Below, piece after piece: positions 27,701-42,700 of a stretch of 64,000 bases of DNA; the stretch's first letter is position 1, and each line of letters begins with the position of its first letter. The position numbers were made by a program, and so were the translations under genes. Source of the stretch: Symsagittifera roscoffensis (Eukaryota; Xenacoelomorpha; Acoela; Convolutidae); assembly GCF_963678635.1 (NCBI RefSeq), contig NC_087069.1, positions 33,503,090 to 33,567,089 of the forward strand, given 5' to 3'. The notes beneath the pieces were generated by a model. It was not told the origin of the DNA. It saw nothing but the letters and a program-made list of their open reading frames with translations, and searched no databases.

Positions 27701-30700
27701 TTATTCCTGAATTTGGCTCTTTTTCTGTTGACTTTCAGAAATAACTGCAACAGCTCAGAATATACATATCTGCAATACTGGAAAATATTCTAAGCAAATT
27801 TGTGGATGGAAGTAAAAAAAAAGCGAGTCCATATATTGTGGTTTTTCTGAGAAATGTGTGGGTATTTCTAAGAAATGTGTTTGATAAAATTAATTGCAAT
27901 TAGTTGGTAGAGCGCAATCAATTTATGTAATTGACCAGGAATGGCAATCAATTAATTGCAAGGAAAATTGCAGTTAACAACAATTAATTTTTGACCTGCC
28001 CTGCCCCTCCGCCTCCACTTGCAAATTTTTACAAGTAAAACTATTGACCGCGTGGTCCGATTGTTTTGAAAATTGACAAGCGGATTAACCACGCCATGAG
28101 AAACATATTTAGTTTCCATACTTAACCTCGTAAATGCACTAGTTACATTATACAACCGATGATCATGCGAGGTGGTGGGAGGGAAAGAGCCCGACATTTT
28201 GAGATATTATCTACTTTTTAGGTGACGTCCCATTTGTATCAACGGTCATTTGTACCAAAATGTAAAATCGGTCCCATTTGTACCAAAATTATTCAACTCG
28301 ATTTCTGATTGGTCGAATTGTGAGCCAACGAATTATTGCATTTATTTTCTACTGTTCAAACAGAAGAAAACTAAACAGCAGAATAGTGACCGCCGCAGTC
28401 GCGCCAACGTGTTGCGAGCTTGCCAACAGAGGGTAGGACTCTATACGAAAATTAGAGCCGGTTATCCACCGGCGACCTTTAACCAAGAGCTTAAAGTAGT
28501 CGGCTTTATAGTCTTAGGCCAATTGAATATTTTTGGTACTAACGGGATTGATTTTTTATTTTGGTACAAATGGGACTGATTTATCATTTTGGTACTTGTG
28601 AATAACCCACCACTTTTTAACATGTAGTTTTTGAAGTTTTAACAGTGAAAAGAAAATGCTCTCACCAATTCCATTGTCTGCTGTTGAACTAAAACACAGA
28701 TACGCAGTGAACAAATATTATGGTATATGATTCAACCACTTTCCATGAGTAACATGGGGATATAGCTCAGTGGTAGAGCATTCGACTGCAGATCGAGAGG
28801 TCCTCGGTTCGAACCCGGGTGTCCCCTCATATTTTTAATTTCGGTTCGTGCAAGATTTAAAATCATTTTTGTTTACAAATCCAATCTTCGCTCCTTTCAA
28901 AAAAATCATTTTTGTTTGCTAATCCAATCTTCGCTCCTTTCGAATAATAAAACTGAAATCGCGGGAGGGTCAAGAAGAAAAATAGAAAATTGACTAGATT
29001 GCGGGCAAAAAACGAAAGTAATCAAACCGAATGATTGTGAGCTGAGCTGTGCGGATGGTTCAATTGCAGCTTCAATGATGAATGAGATGATGGGGGAGTT
29101 GCCATCTCCGGGGATGCCCCACCTCAGCATGTAGTCGCCCACTGAGAAAATCACGTTACCGGGACGGCCAGGAACATCTTAAGATAGAAAGAAACTTTCA
29201 TACGTCTAAATCGTCTCTATGGCCGGGTTTTTTCGGTTATCAATCACCAGGGCTTCCGCAAAAATAATGGTAGGGGCCCATTATGGCCATAAATAATGGA
29301 AGGAAAGGAGAAAAAGTATGGCCATTATGTATGGAACTGCCTCCGATTATGGCCATAATTTAGGGATGACGTAACCCCATTATGTAAAACAAATAGTGAG
29401 CGGTGGAATCCCTCATACGCGAAGGACCGAATGCGCGAAAATAAAAATCACACTTGGATCGCTTCGAAAAAGCATGACTCCACATCACCTTGAGGCTACT
29501 CGTTTCTTAAAAGTCAATAAAGAGCTTTAACATGCTAAACTCGTTTCAAAAACTTTGTAAAATTGAATAATTTGTTTTGATTTTTCATTCAAAATTATGG
29601 AACGAATAAAACCCCATAATGGCCATTATTTATTTTTCCTAGGCGATTATGGAAATAAAGGAGGGAAAGAAGGACGATTATGGCATAATGTAGGGCGGAA
29701 ACCCCATTATATGGCCATATATTTTGCGGAACCCCTGTCAATCACCCATAGCCATAACTAACTGATAAAAAATGAAAACTTTTATAACAAAATTGGGGCA
29801 GAGTTAGGTGGGTGTCACGAAGCCGAATAACCGGATAGCCGAAAAATAAATTCCTTCACGGATAACCGAAAATTTTTTGCTCCCTCAAGTTCAATATTAC
29901 AATAACCATAATATTGCATTAAAAACATACTATATAACCGACAAGTACCAATCAATACAATTTTTTTCCTTATTGTTCTCTTATCTGGGGTTATCCACTC
30001 TCCCGGCAAACAAACAATTATGGGCCGCCCAATTTATGATATTATTTAAAATTTTTGGTTGAGAGTGGTAATTCCCAGACCCCCCCCCCTTTCTCACTCC
30101 CTGTTTGAAGAAGTTATTCCCCTTTCAAGCCATTCTTTAGCCGATACCATGGGGGCATTTGTTAACTAAATCCGGACTTTTGTTGTTAGGGCGAAATTAG
30201 CCGGACTTTTGCTGTTCGTTAATTCATTTAGAGTATACGTATCAGCCAATCAAATCTCTTAAAATTTGTTGGAAAATTGTAGGCTATCAGGCTGTCCAAA
30301 CAAAATGAGTCTCAATTTAGTGATGATTTTTTTCATTTAGTTTAGTTACAACCGGAGGTATTTAGTTTTTTTCGGCTATCCGTGAATGCGGCTCCGTGAA
30401 TACGCACCCACAGTTATAAGGAAATGCAGGATATTTTTAAATAACAGGGGGTCTTACGCACAAAACGGTGACTTCCCATAGGTCGTAATGGTGAGTCCCA
30501 TTTACACCAACGTTCATTTGTACCAAAATGAAAAATCGAACCCATTTGTACCAAAATTATTCAATTCGTTTTCTGATTGGTCGATTTATGAGCCAACGAA
30601 TTATTACATTAATTTTCTACTGTTCAAACAGAAGAAAACTAAGCAGCAGAATAGTGATCGCCGCAGTCGCGCCAACGTGTTGCGAGCTTGCCAACAGAGG

Positions 30701-33700
30701 GTACGACTCTATACAAAAATTAGAGCCGGTTATCGCCGGGAAGCGGCGACGCGCGCTTGGCGCACCCACCGGCGACCTTAAACCAAGAGCTTAAAATAGT
30801 CGGCTTAGTAGTCTTTGGCCAATTGAATATTTTTGTTACTAACGCGATTGATTTTTTATTTTGGTACAAATGGCACTGATTTATCATTTTGGTACTTGTG
30901 AATACCCCCCAACTTTTCATTTTGGGACCTATGAATACGCAGCACAACACAAAACCGCCCAAAATCAAAATGTTTACATCTTTTAGCTAAAAAATAATGC
31001 GAATTCGATTGGCTAATATTAACCTATCAAATTCAAGCAGCATGGCCAGGCATGTCATATGTCAATGAACTGTTCCAGCACAAAAAAAAAATTAGCCAAA
31101 TTTAATGAAAATGTGGATCTTAGTCAAATAATAAAATTAATTTCATGTTTTTTTTGTGAAAATATATCCAAGCAAAAAATTCAGTAAAATGATTTCAACG
31201 CGAAAAAAATTCTATCAATCTGGTCAAATCGGCCAATATTTTTATCCGCTTTCATTTTTAATTGAAATGCCGGACCATCTTTGCATTTGACTAATTAACC
31301 AATCAGATTGAACCTCATTGACTTAAAATCAAGATGTATAAATACTCATCTTGGTCCGTTAAGTGCATAAGACCCAAAACAGGTAAGAACGATGCATTTT
31401 AACCTTTATTAGCATCAAACTGACTTTTTCTCCATTTTTCGCCGTTTTTTGCATATTAATTTCATTTAAAAAAAGGTGCCAAATGTACTTTTAATTGTCG
31501 TTTAATTCGCACTTTTTCTTTTCTAGCTTGACTTAACGCTCGGGATATCAGCCCTGCCTTTTCAAGTAAAATCAGTCCAATTTTGCTGAAAAAATATTCA
31601 TTGAGGAAGGTTTAACCGAAAAGACCCATTGGCTTGGAAAAAGAGAAGCCTATTATGGATGTTCCTAAAAAGTTAAATTAGAATTCACCGCGATACTATT
31701 ATGATAGAGTCGTCACTTGCAATAACCAGGTCCCTTAAAAAGAAGACACCTAGAGCTCTCAAATCGTTTAAGAACTATAATTTTGCCATTCAAAAAGATG
31801 TCGCTGTATATTTTCTAACAAATTTTACGTTTTACTAGTCAGTAAAACATTCCCCCTCACCAATTTAGGGTAGCAGAACTCAAAAAATTGAGCTTTGGTT
31901 ATAAACAAGTTAACCCAACTATAGTTGAAGTTTCTAATTCAACATATCTCGCGAGATTTATGAAATGAACCTGCCAACTGACAGTCGGAAAAGAGTAATC
32001 AACGCAAGGAAACTTAAAAAAAAATGATTTGTTTTCAAAAATCTTCAACTTTTGAATTTCGAAGAAACATGGACGGCCTGAAAGCTCTTTGAATTTGTAA
32101 AACAATTTATGATGGACAGTTTTTTTGTTAAAAACTAACCCAATTTGGGAAAACTGGATCAATAAGTAAAACTTTTATTTCGTTGAAAAATCTGATAATT
32201 ATATTTCATTTTCGAAATTAGAAGTCAATCAAGTTTTTCGTGACTTTTAAAATTTTGCTGTTCGATAAGGTAGTTTGCCTACCACTAACAATAGATATGC
32301 ACTACATTTTAAAAAAATCACAGGTCAAACGGCGAAAAATCAAAGCTGACCGTCGTTTTCCTGAATAAAAGAACAAGAAAAACAACAAGACCTATATAAG
32401 AGTACTCACTACGTTCATTACTCTTAAAAACTAAAACAAAAAACATTTTGTATATCTGCCCGAAATTTACAACGAAACTTGGCTGTAGCGCTCTAAATCT
32501 TTTTCTGTTAATAACGACTTCGGTAGTGTGCAAAGTTCATTTAGTCAATAGGAACGTTACCGACTCTTTTTGGTTGGAAGCTTTCATTCCATTGGGTCAC
32601 TCCATCATAAGAATAGCCCCTGACAGTGAGCTTTTTAACAATCTATGCAAACAAAATGAGGGCATTTTGGCCAAAAATTGAACAGTTTTGGAGTTAAAAG
32701 TATAATTTTTTCACAAGTTGCTTGCCCTCAAATCAATCGAAAATAATTCTAAGTGCTTTAATACAAAGATTTTTTGGGCAATAGTTTTCTTCTGATTGAG
32801 TGCCTTGCTTCTGATTTTTTTTGCTTTATTGTCTCTCAGGGCCTACTAAATTGACTGTCTGGATCAGACCCGTCTCCTTGGGAGCTATCCTCATGATGGA
32901 GGGACTAAATGATAGAAAATTTGAAACAATCAGAATCAGTTCCTATTCGCTGAATGGTTTTTGTAATGAACCGAAGTAACAATTAGCAGAAAATAAAAAA
33001 AACCAGCACAGTTTGCCCAAATCGGTAAATTTACTGCTCTGTTTTCAATGTTTCTTTGAATCGGCAATGCGTGAAAACCCTGAAAACTCCAATTTTTAAA
33101 TCAGTCAGTATTCAGTTAAATTGCCTTAATGTATTTGCCGACTTTGAGCTTTTTGTGGTTTCCTTGAGACTTTCGAAAATTCAATTCTGATTGGCTGAAA
33201 AAAACTTAACACAAAGATCCAGCATTGGGTCCCTCAATCACGAAGGACGCCACCCGTTTCTTTGTCATTCAATCAATGTTTTGGTACGAGGCCAAATATT
33301 ACCTGTTTGTGTATGTACTAGGTTCCGCAACAATGCATGGTAGAAATTTTTGCTGCAGTGGATTGCATAGTTTCAAAATAAAATAACATAGCCTATCGAA
33401 TATTGGAAAAGAGTAATGAACGCAAGTAAATATTAAAAAAACACTGACTTTCTTGAAAAAATCTCAACTTTCGAATTTCAAAGGAAAAAATAGATGCCAT
33501 ATAAGCTCTTTAAATTTCTAGAACAATTTATGATTGGCGCTTTTTTGATAACATGAAACCAACTAGAGAAAACTAGATCAATAGGTAAAGTTTTTATTCC
33601 GCTGGAAATCAAAGATTAAATTCCACTTTCTAGTGGAACTAGAAATTATTCACTTTTCGCGCAATTTTCACGTTCGAGTTTGTAGAGTGCTATTTACGTC

Positions 33701-36700
33701 ATTTTCAGCAGATGAATTTCATTTGAACTCAAAAAGTGCATTTAAACCTAAGTGCATTCATAAATGCATCAATATGTATGCATGCACATCTGTAGTTAAT
33801 AGGGACTTCAAGACTTTTCCTGAAAAAAAAACAAAAAAAATCAGCAAGCCCTATATAAGAGTTCACAACGTTCATTACTCTTAAAAATTCATAAAAAATT
33901 CGTTTACAAGTTTTTAATGCGAAACACATGCTGGACTTGTCTATCATACTAGCTTTTTTTGGGACCAAACCATCATATAAGTACTTTCACCGCTAAACTC
34001 AATCCAATTAAAACTTACATTCTTGTACCAATTCCAAATTATAAGTTCGGTGCTTTTATGATAGACTGGTCCCTTGAATAAGCTACCATAACAGGTCCCG
34101 GATAGGCAAACACCAGGCTTGGCAAAAACCTGCGCGCAGAACTTAAAAAAATTATGCGATGCGGATTTTTTTCTACTAAATTTCGAAAGAGTTTTTGGGT
34201 ACTTGCGATTTTCAAGCGTCAAAATTTAAATTTGAAATAAAAAATTGCAGATAAAATCTCAAAAAACTTTCACATAACTTTTCTCACAAATACTCTTTAG
34301 TTTGCTCAAAATGCTTCACATATGCGGAATTTCTGCAGGATTCTGCAATTTCGAATTCTAGGCTTTATGTGCGGTAATTTGCCAATAACACTTATCTCGT
34401 ATGTAAAAACTTGAAAAGTAAATTGTGTATAAAATTTCATTTCATAACTCGCAAAACATAATGATACAGAAAATTTCAGAATCAAAAATGAAATTACTAT
34501 TCTGTTTATATAAAGCTAAATGCTCGTTTCAATTTGTTTTTTTGAATTCAAAACCATAAGTGGATTAAATTATCGTTCCGACTAGCATCTAAGAAAATGA
34601 AGGAATATATGTGCTCGGGGTGGTTTTTTTCTCAAGACAAATTTCGACTTTTTAACTAACGATATTTGACGGAATTTATTAAAAATTCTGCGAAAGGTAT
34701 TGTTGTCCTAAGCTAAAACTCAAAAAGATATTGCACCTGTGATAATTTTTTCGTCAAATTATGCGGGTTTAAAGATAGCCAATTTGGGAAAATTAACGCG
34801 CGATGTATTTCATTCAATAAATGCGTAAGCGGAGATTTAATCCGTCATAAAAATCACTCCAAATTGAATTGAGGCTTGCTCTTTGGTCTATTTAGTTTAT
34901 TGCTCTATGAAAACATATCAATTTGTATTTTACATAGCGTTTGAAACGATGATTTTCAAAAGAAAACTGTCTGTAATTTTTTCAGCTTTTTGAAAATTTG
35001 ATCATTTTTTTTTTTACTTCAAACTACTCCATTGAAGTTAAAATGAATAAATCAAATGACAGATCTTCCAGAAATGCATTCCGATCTCTGAATCCCGAAT
35101 CATCAAAAGATAATTTGAAAAATCAGCAAACAGTGACAGATCAACTATCATGTGAGTGTTGTTAGACTTGAGTATTGTCTAATGGTCAATCGACTCATTG
35201 ATATATCAATTTAACAATGACAAGCAAGTACAAAAACTAACAATTCCTTAATAATGCGTGCAACTGGTTTTATTTTTTGCCTGAAAAACTTGACAAAACA
35301 TCTTAACCTCTCATAAAAAAAACAAAAGAACAAACATTACTGAGACTTGTTGGGTAACTCTTAAGAGCAGCCAGTATTCGATAACACCTGGAAAGGTTCA
35401 CAGATCAAGGCTACAAAAACTAATTAATTAATACAGAGGTGAAGCTGCGCTTCGCAAACACTTGCGAGAACACGACCAAAAAGCAACTCTATCAAGTGTA
35501 AGAAAAAGTAGAAATGAGCTTCGAATTAGCAAAAACTCAGCTACGTGTAGGATTCGAATCTGCGACCTACTGCAATCAAGAGATTTTTGGTCACGAAAAT
35601 ATCCACTTAGCCTTGCAAGCTTAACAACCGACAAACACCAGTCGCGAATAAAGCAGCTACATATGCTAATAAATTGCCAATGGGATTCATCAAAAGTTGC
35701 ACCAAATACAAATATACTCAATTAATAATTTGGAATATAACAAACTGAAAGCATCCACACTAACTTTGCATGTAACAAACCGCAAAGCATAAAGCCACAT
35801 TATGTATAATTTATTCATTTCAAAAAATGCGGAATATATTGAGTTAGATAATTGCTGAAATCGAGTTTTCATGTTGTTTGAAACAAATTACTTTTCTCGG
35901 TTCATTTGATGAGTTAAAAAAGCACCAACTGTGTTAACTTATAACTCTTCGAATGTCAAAGCACATGCTATGAAAAAAGCTGTAAAGGTGCCCCAAAAAC
36001 GGCACCAATATTTGCGACTTAGGTTGGAAAAAAAGATGGTTCGTACTAATACACTCGCTTCTCAAGTGTATTTAACCGTAATTGTTACCATCTTGAGATC
36101 AACTAACCTCAAAAAATTGCAAAGTTTGAATTTGCTATTATCAGCTCATTATACTGGGTCTGCCAAAACAATTTAAAAACTTTTTATTGATCATTGTCAA
36201 CTAGATAAAATGTGTTCTACTTACTGACCATTTTATTAATTCAGTGTTTCTCTCACTGTAAAAAACTGATATTGATTTTAACTTATATACATTGACATGA
36301 ATTGAAGAATCCTGCGCAGTAATCAATGACACGATTATGAAGATGGCAATACTGACCAAGTACTTTGAGGCTGAGTGAGGTGCATGTGGATGAGACTGGG
36401 GTGAGGTAGCAGCACTTGTAGTCCCCCTGCTGCCACTTCTGTGCCCTGTACACTTGCACATCCCCCACCCCACTGCTGTCATTCTGCAGCTGCACAAACA
36501 CCAAATATTTAACAACAACGATAGCCGGTTGCTGTACAAGCAGCACGGAATATTCCGACCACAATGATTTCACAAATCCCAGAAAAAAAAACGAACAAAA
36601 AAAGCGAAAATTCTTACACAGAGGCAAAGTTGCACTTCGCATACACAAGCAAAATTATGACCGATAACGCAACTGGGAAAAACTGAATGAGTAAAACTTT

Positions 36701-39700
36701 CAGTCTACAAAACTTCGCAAGTGACGCACGCCAATTATGACGCATTAGCAGTACCAGTCAATATGAAAAAAAAAGAAATTCACCAACTAATATGCTTCAA
36801 TTTATAGAGCAGTCTATGGAGCAGTAATAACAAGAAAAAATTAAATATGACAAAAAAAATCAATTTATTTTTAATTTGAGATTTTTTGTGAAAAACACCA
36901 CCCGACGCACCATATTTAGTACAAAACAAGATATTTCGCTCCTTGTAACAAATCCGTGTCTCTACAAAACAATCCCATACAAAACGGTCCAATACAAAAC
37001 AATCCGGAGAAGTATGAAAAAAAAACGAAAAAACAGTCCGATACAAAACAGTCCGAAAAACAGTCCCAAGTAATACTTGTTTAGACAAACCGACAGGCCG
37101 AGAATAGTCCTTTGTTCAACAAACATAAGGAACAAAACAGTAACCGCCTCAGTCGCGCCAACGTGTTGCTAGCTTGCCAACAGAGGGTAGGACTTAATAC
37201 GAAATTTAAAGCCAGTTATAGCCGCAAAGCCGCGACGCCTGCGCAGCGCGCCCACCAGCGACCTTAAACCGGACTGTTTTGTATTGGACTGTTTTTTTCT
37301 TCATTTCATGATTTTATGGACTATTTTGAATTGGACTGCTTTGTATGGGACTGTTTTTTATATGCAACAACAAATCAATTATGGCAAATAAGCTTCCTTC
37401 AACTAATTTAGAACGATTTCAATGACGGATTAAATCTCTAAATTAAAATCAGCTTCTTTTATTGAGAGGGGTAGCTAAGATTTAAAACTCGCTCGAAAGT
37501 ACAATAATGGCTATCTTTCAACCCCAGTGTTTAAACTTTACGAAAAATGATCACAGGTGAAATATCTTTTCAAATTTAAGCTCAGGACAACAATACTTTT
37601 TGAATGATATAAAAAAAAATCCCGTCAAAATGGCTATTTAAAAAGTCTAAATTTGTCTGAAAAAAAAAACCAACACGAGCACAAATATTCCGTTACTTTC
37701 GTTAGGAAAGTCGGAACAATAACAGTCTGTGTTAAAATCCTTAGCATTTGCTGTACTTAAAAGCTGGTTATTGATCAAATGAACACTTTTAAAATGAACA
37801 CATTCTATCGCAACAATATTTGCGTCGCAACAATATTTGCGAGTTGGGTTGAAAAAAAAAGATAGTTCATACTATAACACAAGCATGCTTGTGTAATGAA
37901 CAATAACGCTTAAATTGTGGAAAACTCAAAGTGGGCACTTACATCAATCTCGAGCGAGTTTTAAATATTAGCTACCCCTCTCAATAAAAGAAGCTGATTT
38001 TAAAAAAATTCTTTTTTGGTACTATTGAGCACCATCCATTTTTGGTCAAAACGAAATCAAAATTCGTCTTTACTTAACCATATTCAGGGGAGAGCCTGTC
38101 AAAAACTACGCAACTGCATGGTCTAAACTTCAGAAACAAATTCTATAGAAACATTTTGCTCTGAGAGAGCCGGCTGCTGCTATAGGGTTTATCCTTTAAA
38201 TATCACTTGCACTCTCTCTACTGACCCTGATGTAGTGTGCACTGAGTGGGTCTATGGGTGGATCGTTGTCCACGTGCCAGGGGATGTCTGTCTCGTAGTA
38301 CCTCAGAGTCACAAAGTGTCTCTCTCTCAACTCTCTCTGGTACAGCTCACTCGTTGTGTACGGATTGAAAGGGTCGTTCTGCTCCGCCTTCCGCAACACC
38401 TAGAACCACATTCACTGTCATATCTATGCAATAAAAACAAAAGCACAACTAAAGCTTATTTTTGCAAAACGCCTCCTAATTTAAGGAAATATCTACCATT
38501 TATTTGATAAAAAACAACAACTAATTGGAAATAAATTTAAAAAATTTCGATGTAATAGCCCATGGTCACACTTAGGATTAGAAAAAGTGAAACCGAACAT
38601 CTCATAAATAATTCAAAAAGGGCTATTTTTGGGTTTTTTCTGTTATGCGGGCCAAAATTACCCAAACGCTGAATGCACTAATATGTTCTGCAATTAAGCT
38701 TTAAAGTTCCTTCGAAATTTATATCATCAAAACCGTTTGATTCCTAGCATCAAAGTGACCTGAAAAAACTAAACTTATCTTCCACTCAAATACCTTCACC
38801 ATAGATATATCGATTGGTTACAGGATAAACCAAGTGTCCAAAAACTATTTTTAACACATGATTCACACTGAATCAGTTTTGAATAGTTTTTAACTGTGAT
38901 TCAGCATGTTTTTTATCACGCTCAACCATTTATTTTGCTTTTATTTAGCAAGCAAATCTACGCTTCAAGTCCTTGCTTATATTCAAACATTATGGTAAAA
39001 ATAAATGCACGAGCGGATAAAAACACAAACACGGCTCGATCGGAACTATTTGGCAACCTGGAAACATCAGATCTCCTCGAGTAGCGGGTTGCTGCTAAAA
39101 AATAGCACATAGTTCCGAGCATAAATAAGTTTCCACACAGAGGCGAAGCTTCGCTTGGCAAACAATAGCGGGATCACGACAAAAAGCAGCCTTATAAAGT
39201 ACAATAAGAAAAACTATAACAAAGACTCGCATTAGTAAAAATCCGGCTACGAGTAATTTTCAATGTCGCTTTTTGGAGAAGAGAGGAGAAGGAGAGAGTT
39301 AACTTAAGTTTCACGAGATCGTTAAGAACTTCTTTTAATGCGCAAACTAGCATAAAAATTATTAAAATTTGCGCAACAAGTTCACGCAGCAGTGCATAGA
39401 ATTTCCCTCGTTGTCTTAAAGAAAACATTTAAGAAAACTCTCAAAATTGATCGAAACAACACGAATCAACATACTTTACTCGGCCTCATCTGACCCTTAT
39501 TTGTGGTATCTGATTGTGATTTTTAAAAAAACTCAACACACCGAAAATAACTTTCTTCCCGCTGGAAATACCTAAAATTCTGTCTAATTCAATGCCTCGC
39601 TGACTTTTCTGGTTCACACAAGATCGCTGATATCTGCATGAAAGAACGGTGATATCTTCTCGCAAACGCTTATGCTTTAAAAATGATATCTGTACACGGT

Positions 39701-42700
39701 AATACCGCTGGCTAAAAGGTTAACACCGCAAATTTTACAATCCAAACATTGGTTAACTTCTGAACATAGCCAATCGAAGATTGGAAAAGAGTAATGAACG
39801 CAAATAAACATTAGAAAAACAAGTAAATATAAATAAAGCCTTTCTTGAAAAAATCTCATTTTTCGAATTTCAAAAAAAATAGATGCCCTTTAGGCTCTTT
39901 GAATTTCTAGAAAAATTTATGATTGGCGGTTTCTTGATAACTTGAACCCAACTAGAGAAAACTGGATCAATAGGTAAAGTTTTTTATTCCGCTGGGAAAT
40001 CTAAAAATTAAATTCCACTTTCGAAACTAGAAATCGTTTACGTTTTTTTAGCGCCAATTCCACATTCGTTTTTGGAGAGTGCTATTTCTTCTCAACAAAA
40101 AACAACAAGACCACAACATACGTCATTCAACATGAACTGCTGGTTGTAGATTGCATTATTCGGAAAAGCTCCTCCGCCGGTCAGAGGCTGCTTAGAAGTT
40201 GCTTCCCACCCGTTCTGGGGGTAGTACGGGTTTCCTATGTTCTCCGGGTAGAAGTAGGGAGGGGGGTTATTCAGGTCAAGGTCAAAGCCATGCTTCAGCT
40301 TGTACTGCAGATCGCGAGAGCCAAAGATATCGTCCAATTTGGAGAGATACCTGAAATATAACAGCAAATCTTTGCAACTGCCACATCGATGATCTAGCAA
40401 CATTTTTCATTGGCCTTTCCGACATTCAAACTTTCATTACACTAGCTTTCTTCATTACAATAGCGATCCAGTACCCTTTCTTTTCAAGAAAAAATGCTAT
40501 GATACAGCAAGCATTGAAAATTTCAATATAATCAGAATACTTTTGGTCAGCTCCTCATAAAATAATTCTCTTGTATGATCATTGCACAGCACACAATGGC
40601 AAAGCGGAGCTTTGTACCACATGCGATACATAAAAAACATGGCAAGGCAAGCTAGCCGAAAAAAAACCGGAAGTCAAAGTAAAATCATAGCCAACAGATA
40701 GTTGGCTACGAGCCAACGAACGCGAAAAAAAAACCAAAAAAAAAACTGACTTGTTTTAAAAAAAAACATCTACTTACGAATTTGAAAAAAAAAAATATAG
40801 ATGTCCTCAAAGCTCTTTAAATTTCAAAAGCAGTTTATAATTGGCTCTTTCTTGATAAAAAATTAAACCAATTTGAGAAAACTTGATCATTGGCAAGTTT
40901 TTAGTCCGCTGGGAAATTCAAACTAAAGTCCACTTTCGAAACTAGAAATCTATCCCGTTTTTTCTGCGCCATTTCAGCAAAATTAGAGATTGCATTTTGC
41001 CTCCCTCTAGCAAGTGAATTTTAATTGAACTCAAACATTGTATATAAATCTAAGAGCATTCATATGTGCATTTATAAGTATGAATGCACTTCTTTTGTAA
41101 TTAGCGCAATATAAGACTTTTCCTAGAACAAAAAATTAAAAACACGAGCAATATAAGAGTCTGAAATACGTTCATCGACTCTTAAAAAACTATATCACGA
41201 CTGGTCATAAATGAAACTCAATTTAAAGCATTTAAGACTTTTCCTGGAAAAAAAATCACTACTTATATAAGGGTCTGAACTACGTTCATCGAAATATGCT
41301 CATTTTTGAAAAAATTCATATCACGATTGGTCTAGAATGAAACTCAATTTAGAGGAAGTATGTCGAGGAGGACATTTGCTAGCTTTAATCGAGTATTTTG
41401 ACAAAATATAGACACAGCGGCGAATCAGCACTTCCCAAACAGAACGAGAAAACAGAAGCAAAGAACTCAGAAGTAAAATAAGCCTTGAAAATTTGACGCA
41501 ATATGAGGCAACTCAGCCGATATAGCATTATCCCAAACATTTTACAGTGAATAAACCTTTGAATAAAAAAGAACTTTTATCCATATGGAGTTGGTGGTTA
41601 TACAACCAAAATAAAAAACAATCTTCGACACAAAGGCGAAAATGGACTTCGCAAACACAAAGAAAAAAACCGTAAGTAGTGGCTTAATAATGGTCAAAAA
41701 ATTGTAACAAAAAAGGGATTAGAACTTTTAAACTCGGACACCCAAGTACTTAAATCGACTGCCGTACAGGCCTCTCGAAGAGATGAGTCCTAAGGATTTG
41801 ATGAGCCTCAGGTGATGAGCCAAGTTGTCCACGTGGAAAAAAATTCTCGCACCCGATTGCAGTACACTTTCTATCGCAAGTGTAATAATTGGATTTTAAT
41901 GCCTTATTGTGGTACGTTTGTTCATGATACCACGTTCCATCGTGCCTTATGTATTTTTAGGATAACACACAGAGGTGAAGTTGTACTTCGCATACACAAG
42001 CAAAAATATGACCGATAACGCTACTGGGAAAAACTGAATGAGTAAAACTTAGAGTCTACAAAATTTCTCAAGTGAAGCACGCCAATTATAACGCATTAAC
42101 ACTACCAGCCAATTTGAAAGAAAAAAGAAATTTACTAAGTAAGAAGCCTCAATTTAAAGAGCAGTCTATGGAGCAATAATAGCACGAAAAAACTAAATGT
42201 AATTAAAATGAAATGAATTTTTTTTAATTTGAATTTTTTTATGAAAATCATCCCCCCACACGCCATATTAAGTACAAAGAGATAAATTTCGCTCCTAGTA
42301 ACAAATCATTTATGACAAATAAAAGGCTAGTTAAAAAGTCGAAACTTGACTGACAAAAAACCACCCCGAGCACAAATACTCAGTTACTTTCGTTAGAAAG
42401 TCGGAACAATAATAGTGGTTGTTAAAAAGCTAAGCATTGGCTGTACTTAATAGCTGGTTATTGATCAAAACGAAAACTTTCAAAATGAACATATTTTATT
42501 GCAACAATATTTGCGACGCAACAATATTTGCGACTTAGATTGAAAAAAAATAATTCATGTTATAACACAAGCATTGCTTGTGTAAAGAACAACAGTGAGT
42601 TAGCGTGAAAAAGAAATGTCACAGCTCTAATTTTCATTTGTTATAACACAATCCCTTGAAAAAGCTGCTCACGATGTGACAACCTGAAAACAAAACAGGG

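Larger units (their letters stand above)
29178..36356. other. Contactin-like intron 14, repeat-filled
   Basis: This 7.2-kb intron carries MITEs at 29248, 29807, 30490, 31973, 33388 and 35431, a copy of the GTGCTCGGGGTGG family at about 34555-34915, and an exon-like island at 32846-32910. No protein gene could be supported. Confidence 0.6.

Noticed and set aside
30488-30794. ORFs of 88-97 codons shared with 28250-28579
   Set aside because: They are parallel frames in two copies of the same MITE, broken differently in each; not protein-coding.
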